From Corynebacterium tuscaniense (GTDB lineage Bacteria; Actinomycetota; Actinomycetes; Mycobacteriales; Mycobacteriaceae): 64,000 nt of DNA. Position 1 is the first letter of the stretch. Every line of letters begins with the position of its first letter. Made by a program: the position numbers and the translations under genes. This document shows positions 28,445 to 38,394 of this stretch, piece by piece. The DNA lies in NCBI RefSeq assembly GCF_008693065.1, contig NZ_VXKH01000001.1:1-64000 (forward strand), read 5' to 3'. Under the pieces are notes generated by a model. It had not been told where the DNA came from and did not search any database. It was given only the letters and a program-made list of their open reading frames with translations.

Positions 28445-28499
28445 GTGGAATTTGTGGGGGATTGTGGGTTAAAGTGGGGCGCAGTGAGAGGTTAGTGGG
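28445..28499 (+). promoter_or_regulatory. MraZ box: GTGG repeats with about 10-bp period
   Basis: GTGGG begins at 28454, 28464, 28474 and 28495, with degenerate copies GTGGA at 28445 and GTGAG at 28484. MraZ proteins bind tandem TGGG-type repeats of one-turn spacing in their own promoter. A TAAAGT hexamer at 28470-28475 inside the array could be the -10 element, so binding would block transcription. Confidence 0.8.
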
Positions 28500-28567
28500 G
28501 CACTTCTGGCCTTTCGCGGATAAAAGTTCACAACCGGAGTCATCGAGCAAGAAAGGTGGGGCGCCGG

Positions 28568-29002
28568 ATGTTTCTAGGCACCTACACCCCAAAGCTGGAT
28601 GACAAAGGGCGCCTGACGTTGCCCGCTAAATTCCGTGAGGGTTTGGCGGACGGGCTGATGGTGACCAAGGGGCAGGACCATTCTTTGGCGGTCTATCCCC
28701 GCGAGGAATTTGCGGCACGTGCACGTAAAGCAGCCGCGGTTTCACGCACGAATCCGAAGGCGCGCGCCTTCATTCGTAACTTGGCGGCAAGTGCGGATGA
28801 GCAGACGCTCGACGGATCTGGTCGCATCACGCTGTCGCCGGCGCACCGGGATTACGCGCAACTATCTAAGGAGTGCGTGGTCATCGGTTCAGTGGATTTC
28901 TTGGAAATCTGGGACGCCGAGTCCTGGGCGAAATACCAAGAAAATACGGAAGCCGCTTTCTCTGCGGCTGATGAGGACGACATTCTCTCAGGCCTGCTTT
29001 AG
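28568..29002 (+). CDS. mraZ: Transcriptional regulator MraZ
   Basis: A 144-residue AbrB-fold protein with two tandem MraZ domains. DNA-contacting motifs are [14 protein letters not shown] (about residues 11-24) and [14 protein letters not shown] (about 82-95). MraZ forms a ring-shaped oligomer that binds the repeats upstream and controls the division and cell-wall cluster. ATG 28568 with GAAAGGTGGGG upstream gives the family N-terminus [11 protein letters not shown]. An in-frame start at 28556 overlaps that ribosome site. It is the first gene of the dcw cluster, 162 bp before rsmH. Confidence 0.95.
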   Translation: MFLGTYTPKLDDKGRLTLPAKFREGLADGLMVTKGQDHSLAVYPREEFAARARKAAAVSRTNPKARAFIRNLAASADEQTLDGSGRITLSPAHRDYAQLSKECVVIGSVDFLEIWDAESWAKYQENTEAAFSAADEDDILSGLL

Positions 29003-29164
29003 AAAGTGGGCGATTAGCGGAGAGCGTGTATGACCTCTGCTCGGGGCGCGAGTCGTTCTGGTGTACTTCCCCGATATCAGAATGACCGCCCCGGGTAGGG
29101 CTCTATACGTTCCCCGCGAGTGCACGTAAGTGAACAACAAGCCGCGAATGAAGGGGGTGACCCG

Positions 29165-30163
29165 GTGGCAACAAACATGGCACATCATGTCAACCACGGG
29201 CACGTCCCTGTAATGCGCGATCGCATGGGGGAGCTGTTGCGTCCCGCGGTGGAAGCTTTCGGTACGAACGCTGTCATCGTTGATGGCACCCTAGGAGCCG
29301 GGGGTCACACTGAATACTTCTTGGAAATTTTCCCGCATGCTTCCGTAATCGGAATTGACCGTGATGGGAAAGCACTGCTCAAGGCCGCTGAACGGCTTGC
29401 GCCTTTCTCGGATCGTTTCCTGCCAGTGCAAGGTCGTTTTGATTGCTTAGAAGATTCGCTGGCACATGATGAAGGGGCGATTGTAAAGAAAGCGCGGGAG
29501 CATGGGCTTGCAGGTGCTTTCTTCGATCTCGGAGTCTCTTCAATGCAGCTGGACCAAGCTGAACGCGGTTTCGCATACAAGGTTGATGCGCCCTTGGACA
29601 TGCGGATGGATTCCAGCAAGGGGATCACTGCAGCTGATGTTCTGAATACATACTCGCACGGGGATCTGGCGCGAGTGTTGAAGACGTATGGGGATGAGCG
29701 TTTCGCCGGCAAGATCGCATCCGCAGTGGTGGCCGAACGTGAAAAGGAACCGTTCACACGGTCCGGCCGTTTGGTTGAGCTGTTGTACCGGGTCATCCCA
29801 GCGGCGACGCGGCGCACGGGCGGGCATCCAGCGAAGCGAACTTTCCAGGCGTTGCGCGTGGAAGTAAATCGTGAGCTTGATGCACTGCAAAACGTTCTTC
29901 CCATGGTGGCTGAGGCTCTCGGTCCGGGTGGGCGTGCTGTGTTTATGAGCTACCAATCCCACGAGGACAAACTGGTCAAGCAGGCGTTTACTGAGCTCAC
30001 TTCTTCTAAAACCCCGCCCGGGCTTCCCACTGAGCTGCCAGGGATGGAGGCCAAGTTCAAGGCCGTCACCCATGGGGCGGAGAAAGCCAGTGAAGAAGAA
30101 ATAGAACAAAACAAGCGAGCGGCACCGGTCCGGGTGCGGGCCATAGAAAAGATCAGTAACTAA
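29165..30163 (+). CDS. rsmH: 16S rRNA (cytosine-1402-N4) methyltransferase
   Basis: An S-adenosylmethionine-dependent methyltransferase acting on C1402 in the 30S decoding centre. The 332-residue product has [13 protein letters not shown] at the N-terminus, the SAM loop [15 protein letters not shown], the catalytic-region motif [20 protein letters not shown] and [18 protein letters not shown] use GTG 29165 because AAGGGGGTGA lies about 7 nt upstream. GTG 29120 would add 15 residues without a ribosome site. Normal length for the family. Confidence 0.92.
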   Translation: MATNMAHHVNHGHVPVMRDRMGELLRPAVEAFGTNAVIVDGTLGAGGHTEYFLEIFPHASVIGIDRDGKALLKAAERLAPFSDRFLPVQGRFDCLEDSLAHDEGAIVKKAREHGLAGAFFDLGVSSMQLDQAERGFAYKVDAPLDMRMDSSKGITAADVLNTYSHGDLARVLKTYGDERFAGKIASAVVAEREKEPFTRSGRLVELLYRVIPAATRRTGGHPAKRTFQALRVEVNRELDALQNVLPMVAEALGPGGRAVFMSYQSHEDKLVKQAFTELTSSKTPPGLPTELPGMEAKFKAVTHGAEKASEEEIEQNKRAAPVRVRAIEKISN

Positions 30164-30205
30164 CCAACCGAACCAACGATGAGCTCTGTGAAGGAAACAA
30201 GGACA

Positions 30206-30838
30206 ATGGGAGCAAGCCAAGATCGCACTGCAGGCTACGCTGGCACCGCACTGCTCGAACGTGGACGAGGACGCACTACGCTCACCCCGCCGAAGCCCCG
30301 TTTTGCGCCGCATGTCCCGCGGCCAAGTCGGCTGGGGTCGAAGCAGGTCGTGTCGGTGCGTGGGCGCCGGGTAACCACAACGGAAACGAAGCGGAAGTTT
30401 TCGCGGATGTCTATTCTGTCGCTTCCGCTCCTGCTGCTGGGCATTTTTGGGGCTATGTTACTGTCTGCGTTGTCCACGCAGCAGACATTCACTATTCAGC
30501 AGCTGCAAAGTGAAGAGCGTGCGCTGAAGAATGAGATTGAAACCCTGAACCGTGATGTCGAAGACTCTCGTGCCGCTGCGGAAGTTGCTGCCAAAGCAGG
30601 GCAGGAGGGAATGGTTGTACCGTCGCAGGCTGGCATCATCACGGTGAATAGCCATGGTGAGGCAACTGAGGTTGGTCCGGCTGATCCGGAAAAAACCCTG
30701 CGTGTGGTGGATGTGAACGGTGACACTGTTCGTGTGGACCGTGCAACCAGTGACCGCAGCGCCACCGATAATGTTGCTGATAACCTCTCTCCATTGCCTG
30801 CTCCTGCAGTGCTGCAGTCCTTGCCGGGTGTGCAGTAA
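30206..30838 (+). CDS. ftsL: FtsL-like division protein
   Basis: A bitopic membrane protein expected to bridge FtsQ/DivIC-type proteins and FtsI/FtsW. The 210-residue product has a long basic Pro/Arg-rich cytoplasmic part (to about residue 66), one helix (about 68-90), a short coiled coil (TIQQLQSEERALKNEIETLN) and a weakly conserved outer tail. It is identified by topology and its place between rsmH and ftsI. ATG 30206 has AAGGA and AAGG just upstream. ATG 30179 is an alternative adding nine residues. The long N- and C-terminal extensions are usual in Corynebacteriales. Confidence 0.85.
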   Translation: MGASQDRTAGYAGTALLERGRGRTTLTPPKPRFAPHVPRPSRLGSKQVVSVRGRRVTTTETKRKFSRMSILSLPLLLLGIFGAMLLSALSTQQTFTIQQLQSEERALKNEIETLNRDVEDSRAAAEVAAKAGQEGMVVPSQAGIITVNSHGEATEVGPADPEKTLRVVDVNGDTVRVDRATSDRSATDNVADNLSPLPAPAVLQSLPGVQ

Positions 30839-30945
30839 TCCGATTTGTTTCCCGTCGCCGTGTGGCGGTGAACTTCTGGTGTGCGGGAGCCAGGCAAAAT
30901 GAAGGGCGATTGAGCCTGAAATTTGAGAGGTAGGTGACCTGCGCC

Positions 30946-32898
30946 GTGACACGCATGGACCCGCAGCGGCGCCAACAACGTGGTGAGCCACAGAAAGTCA
31001 TCACGGCTAAACGCATTCAACTGCTGACCGTGTTGTTTCTCGTGGTCGCTTTAGTTCTTGTTGGACGTCTTGCTTGGGTGCAGCTGAAGTGGGGGCCGCA
31101 GCTTCAAACTGTTGCTGCTGACCAGCGGACGCGCACGTTTGTGGATCCTGCGCGGCGAGGAGAGATTGTCGATAGGCAAGGCAATGTGCTCGCGTACACC
31201 ATGCAGGCGCGTTCTTTGACTGTCTCGCCGGTGATTCTGCGGCGTGAGCTGGGGGAAAACGCGCGGAATGAGATGTACCAGGAAGGCGCTACCCGCGCGG
31301 AGGCTGAAGCTCAGGAAGGCGCCCGCGTGGAGGATATGCTCCGCCAAATGGCCAATGAGATTCCCCGCATGATTGGTCAGGGGGAAGACAACGAAGAAGA
31401 CAAGAAAGACGGCGACAACAAGGTCAAAACCCAGAAAGTGAACTCCAAGGATATTCTGGAGAAGCTGCATGCCTCGACTGACTATGAAGTGTTGGTTCGC
31501 AATGTGGATCCAGATGTGGCGGCCGAGGTGGCTGAGAGATTTCACGGTGTTGCTGCTGATCACCAGGACATCCGCGAGTATCCGAACGGTGCTGTGGGGG
31601 AGAACATTATTGGCCGGGTGTCCATGGATGGCCAGGGGCAGTTCGGCCTTGAGGCTTCGAGCGACTCCATCTTGACTGGTATTAATGGCCGCTCCACGGA
31701 GGATGTTTCTGTGCATGGCCAGGTGATACCGGGTACGTTGCGCGATGTTGTGCCGGCCGTCAATGGTGCGAAGATCGACCTTACGATTGATCTTGATTTG
31801 CAAGCATACGTTCAACAGTTATTGGAGCAGGCGAAGGAGAACTCCCGGGCTAAGGGTGCGGAGGCGGTTGTTCTGGATGCGGCTACCGGCGAGGTGCTGG
31901 CCATGGCTAATACGGACACGATTGATCCGAATGGGGACCTTGAAAAGCAACTCAAGAACGGGCGAAGTTTTGACAACCCATCGATCTCGCATCCATTTGA
32001 GCCGGGTTCCGTGGCCAAGATCATTACGGCCACCGCGGCGATTGAAGAAGGCCTGACAACCCCGGATGAAGTCCACCAGGTCCCCGGCCAGATTGAGATG
32101 TCTGGCGTGACGGTGGCTGACGCGTGGGAGCATGGTGTGCTTCCGTACACCACCACGGGTATTTTTGGTAAGTCCTCGAACGTGGGGACGCTCATGTTGG
32201 CGCAGCGCGTGGGGGAGGAGCGCTTTGATGATTATTTGAAACGCTTCGGCATTGGCCAGGCAACAGGGGTGGAGCTGCCTAATGAGTCGGCTGGTTTAGT
32301 GCCTACCCGTGAGCAGTGGTCGGGTGGTACGTTTGCCAACCTGCCGATTGGGCAGGGAATGTCTATGACGACGTTGCAGCTGGCAAGTATTTATCAGTCG
32401 TTGGCTAATGGTGGTGAACGGATTGAACCCCGTATCATCAAACATGTGACATCCGCGACGGGCGAGGAGATTCCGCAGGAGGAGCCTCGTCGCACCCGGG
32501 TTGCCAGCGAGGAGACGGCCCGCACGATCGTGAACATGTTCCGTGCGCCGTTCCAGGAAGACCCAGCTGGTTTTAACAGTGGTACGGCGCAGGGGAACAA
32601 CATTCCGGGCTACCAGCTGTCAGGCAAGACCGGTACTGCGCAGCAGGTGAACCCGGATACGGGGGCGTATTCGAACTCGGATTACTGGATTACTTTTGCT
32701 GGCATTGCCCCAGCGGATGATCCACGTTTTGTTGTGGCTGTCATGATTGATGATCCGGAGCGTGGGCCACTTGAGGGTGGCGCTGGTGGCCAATCTTCGG
32801 CGCCGGTGTTCACCCAGATTGCTAGCTGGCTTATTGCACGCGAAAACATTTCACCTAGCCGGGACCCGGGTGAGCTGATGGTCCTTCAGGCTCAGTAG
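30946..32898 (+). CDS. ftsI: Septal peptidoglycan transpeptidase (PBP3)
   Basis: Class B penicillin-binding protein that crosslinks septal wall, 650 residues. After a cytoplasmic start and one membrane helix (about residues 26-46) comes the PBP dimerisation domain. The transpeptidase domain follows, with SVAK (Ser355), the SSN motif in GKSSNVGTLM and KTGT (Lys561). A lysine- and acid-rich insert (about residues 147-166) interrupts the dimerisation domain. GTG 30946 is chosen with AGGTGA 9-10 nt before it. ATG 30955 and GTG 30934 are alternatives. FtsL lies just upstream, and murE begins 13 bp after the stop. Confidence 0.95.
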   Translation: MTRMDPQRRQQRGEPQKVITAKRIQLLTVLFLVVALVLVGRLAWVQLKWGPQLQTVAADQRTRTFVDPARRGEIVDRQGNVLAYTMQARSLTVSPVILRRELGENARNEMYQEGATRAEAEAQEGARVEDMLRQMANEIPRMIGQGEDNEEDKKDGDNKVKTQKVNSKDILEKLHASTDYEVLVRNVDPDVAAEVAERFHGVAADHQDIREYPNGAVGENIIGRVSMDGQGQFGLEASSDSILTGINGRSTEDVSVHGQVIPGTLRDVVPAVNGAKIDLTIDLDLQAYVQQLLEQAKENSRAKGAEAVVLDAATGEVLAMANTDTIDPNGDLEKQLKNGRSFDNPSISHPFEPGSVAKIITATAAIEEGLTTPDEVHQVPGQIEMSGVTVADAWEHGVLPYTTTGIFGKSSNVGTLMLAQRVGEERFDDYLKRFGIGQATGVELPNESAGLVPTREQWSGGTFANLPIGQGMSMTTLQLASIYQSLANGGERIEPRIIKHVTSATGEEIPQEEPRRTRVASEETARTIVNMFRAPFQEDPAGFNSGTAQGNNIPGYQLSGKTGTAQQVNPDTGAYSNSDYWITFAGIAPADDPRFVVAVMIDDPERGPLEGGAGGQSSAPVFTQIASWLIARENISPSRDPGELMVLQAQ

Positions 32899-32911
32899 AG
32901 GGGGAGAGAAA

Positions 32912-34396
32912 ATGAGCAATCACATATCCATCAACACCATCGCGCAGATTGCGGGTGGTCGCGTTGAAAATGATGCCGCAGTAGAGATCAGCGGTATCAG
33001 TCTTGATTCGCGTGCTGTGGGATCGGGCGCGATATTCGCGGCTTTGCCAGGAACTCGCACGCATGGGGCGATGTTCGCGCATGATTCGGCAGCTTCAGCT
33101 TTCCTTACCGATGAGGAGGGCTGGGCGCTTCTGCAGGATGCGGGGGAGATACGTCCCGTGATTGTTGTGGAGAGCGTGCGGCCGATTCTGGGTCGTGTTG
33201 CTTCCGCCGTTTATGGGAATCCTTCGAGCAAGCTCACGGTTCTGGGAGTGACGGGGACGTCGGGTAAGACGACGACAACGTACATGCTTGAAGCGGGTCT
33301 GACGGCGGCAGACAAGAAGGTCGGCCTGATCGGCACGACGGGCACTCGCATCATGGGCGAAGATGTGCCAACCTCTTTGACCACCCCGGAAGCACCGAAA
33401 CTGCAAGAATTATTCGCAGAGATGGTCACTCGCGGTGTCACACACGTGGTCATGGAAGTCTCCTCCCATGCGCTCGTCTTGGGGCGCGTTGGTGGGACGC
33501 AGTTCACCGCTGCTGGCTTTACTAATCTTTCGCAGGACCACCTTGATTTTCACCCGACGATGGAGGATTATTTTGAGGCAAAAGCATTGCTTTTCGACGC
33601 TTCTTTGAAGGCCTCCGTCATCTGCGTTGATGACGAGTGGGGGGAGAAGATGGCTGCTCGTGCACACAATGTGATCACCGTGGGAACGCGCAATCAGGCG
33701 GGTGTTGATTGTTCTGCACGGCTCATCAGTACCACTGATTCTGGTGCTCAGGATGTGGAGCTTGAGTTGAATGGCACTGTCCACCAATTTCGCCTTCCAC
33801 TTCCGGGCGCGTTCAATGTTGCGAATGCTGCCCTGGCTGCTGCATTGGCACAGGCTGTTGGTGTAAATGTGGAGAAATTCCTCTCGGGTATTGAGGGGGC
33901 TGCGGTTCCAGGACGTATGGAACGTATTAACTGCGGACAGGAGTTCATCGCGGTTGTGGATTATGCGCACAAGCCTGCCGCAATCGCCGCTGCATTAACG
34001 ACGTTGCGTGAGCAGGTCTCAGGCCGCATTGGTGTTGTTGTGGGGGCTGGAGGTGACCGCGACCAGTCGAAGCGGGCGCCCATGGGTGAAGAGGCTGCAC
34101 GGCGCGCTGACCTCGTGATCATTACTGATGACAATCCTCGCAGTGAGGACCCAGCAACGATCCGGGCGGCTGTGAAGGCCGGCGCGGAGAAGGTTCAAGG
34201 GACTGAGGTCCGTGAGGTCGGCTCACGTTCGGAGGCGATACGGGAACTCGTGGCATGGGCACAACCTGGCGATGCTGTCATTGTCGTGGGTAAAGGCCAC
34301 GAGGTGGGGCAGATCATCGGGGATGAAGTACACCACTTTGATGACCGTGAGGAAGTCCGTTCGGCCTTGGCTGGCGTGGGTTTTAAGGAGGATTAA
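32912..34396 (+). CDS. murE: UDP-MurNAc-tripeptide synthetase (meso-diaminopimelate adding)
   Basis: A cytoplasmic Mur ligase that adds the third residue to UDP-MurNAc-L-Ala-D-Glu. The 494-residue product has the three Mur domains. The ATP loop is VTGTSGKTTTTYML, the carbamylated-Lys region lies around HLDFHPTMEDYFEAKALLF, and the DNPRSEDP motif reads out meso-diaminopimelate rather than lysine. The ribosome site GAGGGGGAGA precedes ATG 32912. It forms a tight run with murF (2 bp gap). Confidence 0.96.
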   Translation: MSNHISINTIAQIAGGRVENDAAVEISGISLDSRAVGSGAIFAALPGTRTHGAMFAHDSAASAFLTDEEGWALLQDAGEIRPVIVVESVRPILGRVASAVYGNPSSKLTVLGVTGTSGKTTTTYMLEAGLTAADKKVGLIGTTGTRIMGEDVPTSLTTPEAPKLQELFAEMVTRGVTHVVMEVSSHALVLGRVGGTQFTAAGFTNLSQDHLDFHPTMEDYFEAKALLFDASLKASVICVDDEWGEKMAARAHNVITVGTRNQAGVDCSARLISTTDSGAQDVELELNGTVHQFRLPLPGAFNVANAALAAALAQAVGVNVEKFLSGIEGAAVPGRMERINCGQEFIAVVDYAHKPAAIAAALTTLREQVSGRIGVVVGAGGDRDQSKRAPMGEEAARRADLVIITDDNPRSEDPATIRAAVKAGAEKVQGTEVREVGSRSEAIRELVAWAQPGDAVIVVGKGHEVGQIIGDEVHHFDDREEVRSALAGVGFKED

Positions 34397-34398
34397 CC

Positions 34399-35904
34399 AT
34401 GATTCCAATGACATTGCGTCAGATTGCGCACGTCACCGGCGGGACCTTAAGTCCTTCCGCTGATCCGGACGCAACCGTGACTGGATATGTTGAGTTTGAT
34501 TCCCGCAAGATCGCTGACGGTGGGCTGTTCGTCGCACTTCCTGGCGCGAATGTTGATGGCCATGATTTTGCGGAGGCAGCCATGCAGCGCGGCGCGGTCG
34601 GTGCACTTGTTGCTCGCGATATCGGTGTCCCAGCGGTGATTCTGCCGCCAGTGGAACAGGTGGAGGGCGATAATTCGGACCTCGCAGCGGGTGATCCGGA
34701 TGGTACGGCCCGAGCGGTTGTGGCCGGGATGTCGAAGTTGGCGCGATTTGTGGCTCAGGAGCTCGTCGATAAGCATGGGCTCTTAATTACCGGCGTGACA
34801 GGCTCTGCCGGTAAGACCTCGACGAAGGATCTTATTGCGAACGTTTTGGCGTGTGGCGGTGAGACCGTCGCACCACCTGGCTCTTTCAACAACGAGATTG
34901 GGCTGCCGTACACCGTGCTGCGCTGCACAGAGGACACAAAATTCCTCGTGGCGGAGATGTCCGCGCGTGGCATTGGGCACATTGAAAAACTTACACATAT
35001 CGCGCCTCCCGCGATGAGCGTGGTGCTCAATGTTGGCAGTGCTCACCTCGGTGAATTTGGCTCCCGCAACAACATAGCGGTGGCCAAAGGCGAAATCGTT
35101 GAAGCGCTTCAGGCGGATGGTATTGCGATACTCAACGCCGATGATGAGTTAGTTGTCGGCATGGCTTCGCGCACTAACGCCAAGGTCGTAACATTTTCTA
35201 CACAGACCAAAGCAGACTACTACGCCACGGGCATCGTCCTCGACGATGTGGCCCGGGCGACGTTCACCATGCACACTCCTGGTGGGGAGCATGAGGTTTC
35301 CTTGAAAGTCTTCGGCGCCCACCAAGTATCCAATGCTTTGGCTGCTGCCGCCGTGGGGATTGAATCTGGGATTGATGCAGCGGCGGTGGCGGAAGCATTG
35401 AGCAATGCCCACAGCGTGTCTGTTAACCGTATGGATGTGTCCACCTGTGCTGACGGCGTGACGGTGATCAATGATGCCTACAACGCCAATCCCGACTCGA
35501 TGCGTGCTGGCATTGCAGCACTCGCATTCACTGCTGCCGCCCGCCCCGGTGTGCGCTCCATTGCGGTTTTAGGAGAGATGGGGGAGCTTGGTGAAGACTC
35601 CGTTGCAGCTCACACTGCGCTTGCAGATGACCTTGGCCGATACGGCATCACCCACTTGATTGCGGTGGGGGATACGCCTGAGATTCATGCGCTTATGACC
35701 GCGTCTGCGGACCATGGAATTGCGGTGGAGCAGGCAATTGATGTTGATGATGCGACCGCAATCGTCACAGGTATTCTAAGCACTGTTCCACCCGGCGAGG
35801 ACCACTGGTACGAGCGGACCGACCGCGACGTCGTGCTTGTGAAAGCAAGTAATGCGGCCGGATTGTGGCGCGTAGCCGAGAAGCTGTTGAAAACGGAAAG
35901 GTAG
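34399..35904 (+). CDS. murF: UDP-MurNAc-tripeptide:D-Ala-D-Ala ligase
   Basis: The final cytoplasmic Mur ligase, making UDP-MurNAc-pentapeptide. The 501-residue product has the ATP loop VTGSAGKTSTKDLI, the MurF segment GSFNNEIGLPYTVL and NDAYNANPDSMRAG in the C-terminal domain. AAGGAGG overlaps the murE end and sits 8-9 nt before the start, giving coupled translation. Confidence 0.96.
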   Translation: MIPMTLRQIAHVTGGTLSPSADPDATVTGYVEFDSRKIADGGLFVALPGANVDGHDFAEAAMQRGAVGALVARDIGVPAVILPPVEQVEGDNSDLAAGDPDGTARAVVAGMSKLARFVAQELVDKHGLLITGVTGSAGKTSTKDLIANVLACGGETVAPPGSFNNEIGLPYTVLRCTEDTKFLVAEMSARGIGHIEKLTHIAPPAMSVVLNVGSAHLGEFGSRNNIAVAKGEIVEALQADGIAILNADDELVVGMASRTNAKVVTFSTQTKADYYATGIVLDDVARATFTMHTPGGEHEVSLKVFGAHQVSNALAAAAVGIESGIDAAAVAEALSNAHSVSVNRMDVSTCADGVTVINDAYNANPDSMRAGIAALAFTAAARPGVRSIAVLGEMGELGEDSVAAHTALADDLGRYGITHLIAVGDTPEIHALMTASADHGIAVEQAIDVDDATAIVTGILSTVPPGEDHWYERTDRDVVLVKASNAAGLWRVAEKLLKTER

Positions 35905-35919
35905 CAAAAGGTATTCACC

Positions 35920-37029
35920 ATGACCCAGATCATTATGGCGGGGCTGATTAGCTTCCTAGTAGCGATCTTCACTACACCACTACTGATCCGGTATTTCACC
36001 TCAGCGGGTAAGGGCCAAGAGATCCGTGAGGACGGTCCGAAGTCACACATCCGTAAACGCGGTACCCCAACGATGGGCGGCATTGCCATCTTGTTGGGCA
36101 TCGTGGTCGCTTATCTTGTCGTTGGGTTTTGGGGCATGGCTACAGGCCACGGTGGGTTCGCTGCATCGGGCTTACTTGTTCTAGGTTTGACCGTGTCGCT
36201 GGGTCTGCTGGGCTTCGCCGATGATGGCATCAAGCTCTTTTTTAACCGCAACCTTGGCCTGAATAAGACCGCGAAGCTGGTTGGCCAGCTTGCTGTTGCC
36301 CTGCTGTTCGGTTTCCTGCTGCTTCAGTTCCCGAACGAACAAGGCCTGACACCGGGCTCCACGCACGTAAGTTTCATCCGCGATATTGAGACGTTTGATG
36401 TCGCTGTCGGCGGGGCCGTAGTTGGCACCTTCCTCTTTCTCATTTTTGTCTACTTCCTCATTGCCGCTTGGTCGAATGCCGTGAACCTTACGGATGGGCT
36501 GGATGGCTTGGCTGCGGGTTCGACTGCTTTGGTGATGTTCGGGTACATGATCATGACGTTTTGGCAGTTCAGAAATTCCTGCTCTGTTACACCCGGTCCT
36601 GGCTGCTACGACGTCCGCGACCCGCTTGACCTTGCAGTCCTATGCGCTGCTGGTCTTGGTGCATGCGTTGGCTTCCTGTGGTGGAATGCTGCACCGGCCA
36701 AGATCTTCATGGGGGATACCGGATCATTGGCACTGGGCGGTCTGGTTGCCGGAGTATCCATCACCAGCCGCACTGAGGTACTCATGGTCATCGTTGGCGC
36801 ACTTTTTGTCATGGAGGCCGCATCCGTGGTTATCCAGGTTGCTTCCTTCAAAACCACCGGTAAGCGTGTCTTCCGCATGGCCCCGTTCCACCATCACTTT
36901 GAAAACGGTGGGTGGGCAGAAACCACTGTGGTGGTCCGCTTCTGGCTTATCTGTGGTATCGCTGTTGCCCTTGGCCTGGCAATTTTCTACGCTGACTGGC
37001 TCACCGCGACGGGAGTGAGCCTGGTATGA
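35920..37029 (+). CDS. mraY: Phospho-MurNAc-pentapeptide transferase
   Basis: An integral membrane enzyme that moves phospho-MurNAc-pentapeptide to undecaprenyl phosphate, forming lipid I. The 369-residue product has about ten helices. Conserved loops include [40 protein letters not shown] and the His-rich [12 protein letters not shown]. The stop overlaps the murD ATG. Confidence 0.96.
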   Translation: MTQIIMAGLISFLVAIFTTPLLIRYFTSAGKGQEIREDGPKSHIRKRGTPTMGGIAILLGIVVAYLVVGFWGMATGHGGFAASGLLVLGLTVSLGLLGFADDGIKLFFNRNLGLNKTAKLVGQLAVALLFGFLLLQFPNEQGLTPGSTHVSFIRDIETFDVAVGGAVVGTFLFLIFVYFLIAAWSNAVNLTDGLDGLAAGSTALVMFGYMIMTFWQFRNSCSVTPGPGCYDVRDPLDLAVLCAAGLGACVGFLWWNAAPAKIFMGDTGSLALGGLVAGVSITSRTEVLMVIVGALFVMEAASVVIQVASFKTTGKRVFRMAPFHHHFENGGWAETTVVVRFWLICGIAVALGLAIFYADWLTATGVSLV

Positions 37030-38378
37030 CGCGATACCTTATTGCCGGCGCCGGTGTTTCCGGCCAAGGCACCGCAAGATTGCTTCGCGTGGCAGGGTTG
37101 CCGTTTGACATCGTCGACGATGATCCAGCAAAAACCGACATACTGCGCTCCAATGAAATCTCCTTTGCGGACTACGACACGGTGGTGACTTCTCCTGGAT
37201 GGCGTCGGGATTCACCGCTACTTGTTGCCGCCAAAGAGGCTGGTTGCGAGGTGATCGGTGACGTTGAATTGTGCTACCGGCTAGATAAGCAAGGGGTCTT
37301 TGGCCCGCCGCGTGATTGGTTGGTGGTCACGGGTACGAATGGTAAAACCACCACGACCGGCATGTTGGCTGCGATCATGCAGGAGGCTGCGCACTATACC
37401 GGCAAAAAGGCCGTCGCGTGCGGCAACATCGGCGTCGCCGTGGGCGATGCGTTGATCATGGAGGAGCGGGCAGACGTCCTGGTCGCTGAGCTGTCTAGCT
37501 TCCAACTTCACTGGTCTGAGCACCTCACACCTGATGCTGCTGTGCTGCTCAACCTGGCGGAAGACCACATTGATTGGCATGGCTCTTTTGAAGCTTATGC
37601 CCAGGCAAAAGCAAAAGTCTTCACTGCGTCCACCGCTGTTGCCGGTATCGACGATGAGCGCGTGCGGGACTACGCGCCAGCTCATGCCATCGGCTTCACC
37701 GTGAACGAACCACAAGCAGGGCAAGTGGGCATTATCGACGGGGGTATTGTCTCCCGCATCGGTGACACACCCGTGCGGATCACCGCTATCGAGGGCATTG
37801 AACCGCCCGGCCGTGCTGGCGTGCTCGACGCGCTGGCTGCATCCGCAATCGCGATTACTCGAGGCGCTGCCCCGGAGCAGATTGATCGTGCTCTGCATTC
37901 CTACACGGTGGCAGGCCACCGTGGTGCCGTTGTCCACAAAGACAGTGACAACGACATCGTCTGGATTGATAATTCCAAGGCAACTAACCCACACGCAGCT
38001 GATTCCGCGTTGAAGGCAACCACGTCGAAGATCGTGTGGGTTGCTGGGGGGCAACTGAAAGGTGCGGATGTTAGCTCACTCATTCAAGACCATGGAGAGA
38101 AGTTCCGTGCGGTCGCTCTATTGGGTGTTGATGGCTTGAAAATAAAGCATGCAGTGGAAACTTTTGCTCCTTCGGTTCCCACCTTTTATACGGATTCAAC
38201 TGACCCGGTTGAGGCGATGGAGCAGGTCGTAAATTTTGCCACTGAACAGGCGCTTCCTGGTGATGCGGTGATTCTTGCTCCTGCGGCGGCAAGTTTGGAT
38301 ATGTACACCGGTATGGCACAACGTGGAAATCTCTTTGTCCAAGCTGCGCGCGCCAAAAAGGAAAAAGCGAACGAATAG
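37026..38378 (+). CDS. murD: UDP-MurNAc-L-alanine:D-glutamate ligase
   Basis: The second Mur ligase of the pathway, cytoplasmic, 450 residues. The N-terminal Rossmann-like domain starts [19 protein letters not shown]. The ATP loop is [14 protein letters not shown], followed by [20 protein letters not shown]. The C-terminal domain has [17 protein letters not shown]. The start overlaps the mraY stop by four bases. Confidence 0.96.
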   Translation: MTRYLIAGAGVSGQGTARLLRVAGLPFDIVDDDPAKTDILRSNEISFADYDTVVTSPGWRRDSPLLVAAKEAGCEVIGDVELCYRLDKQGVFGPPRDWLVVTGTNGKTTTTGMLAAIMQEAAHYTGKKAVACGNIGVAVGDALIMEERADVLVAELSSFQLHWSEHLTPDAAVLLNLAEDHIDWHGSFEAYAQAKAKVFTASTAVAGIDDERVRDYAPAHAIGFTVNEPQAGQVGIIDGGIVSRIGDTPVRITAIEGIEPPGRAGVLDALAASAIAITRGAAPEQIDRALHSYTVAGHRGAVVHKDSDNDIVWIDNSKATNPHAADSALKATTSKIVWVAGGQLKGADVSSLIQDHGEKFRAVALLGVDGLKIKHAVETFAPSVPTFYTDSTDPVEAMEQVVNFATEQALPGDAVILAPAAASLDMYTGMAQRGNLFVQAARAKKEKANE

Positions 38379-38394
38379 GGCAAAGTAGGCAACG

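Larger units (their letters stand above)
28179..28567. other. Intergenic regulatory region before mraZ
   Basis: About 390 bp without a gene. In order it holds the DUF3040 terminator, a CCCAC array (GTGGG on the minus strand), a TATGGT hexamer at 28282-28287 that could be a -10 element, a terminator-like hairpin and the forward GTGGG array overlapping the probable mraZ promoter. Confidence 0.8.

Noticed and set aside
28222-28499. Short regularly spaced repeats that might be read as a small CRISPR array
   Set aside because: The unit is 5 bp with 5-bp gaps, far below CRISPR repeat and spacer size. It fits MraZ-type operator repeats.
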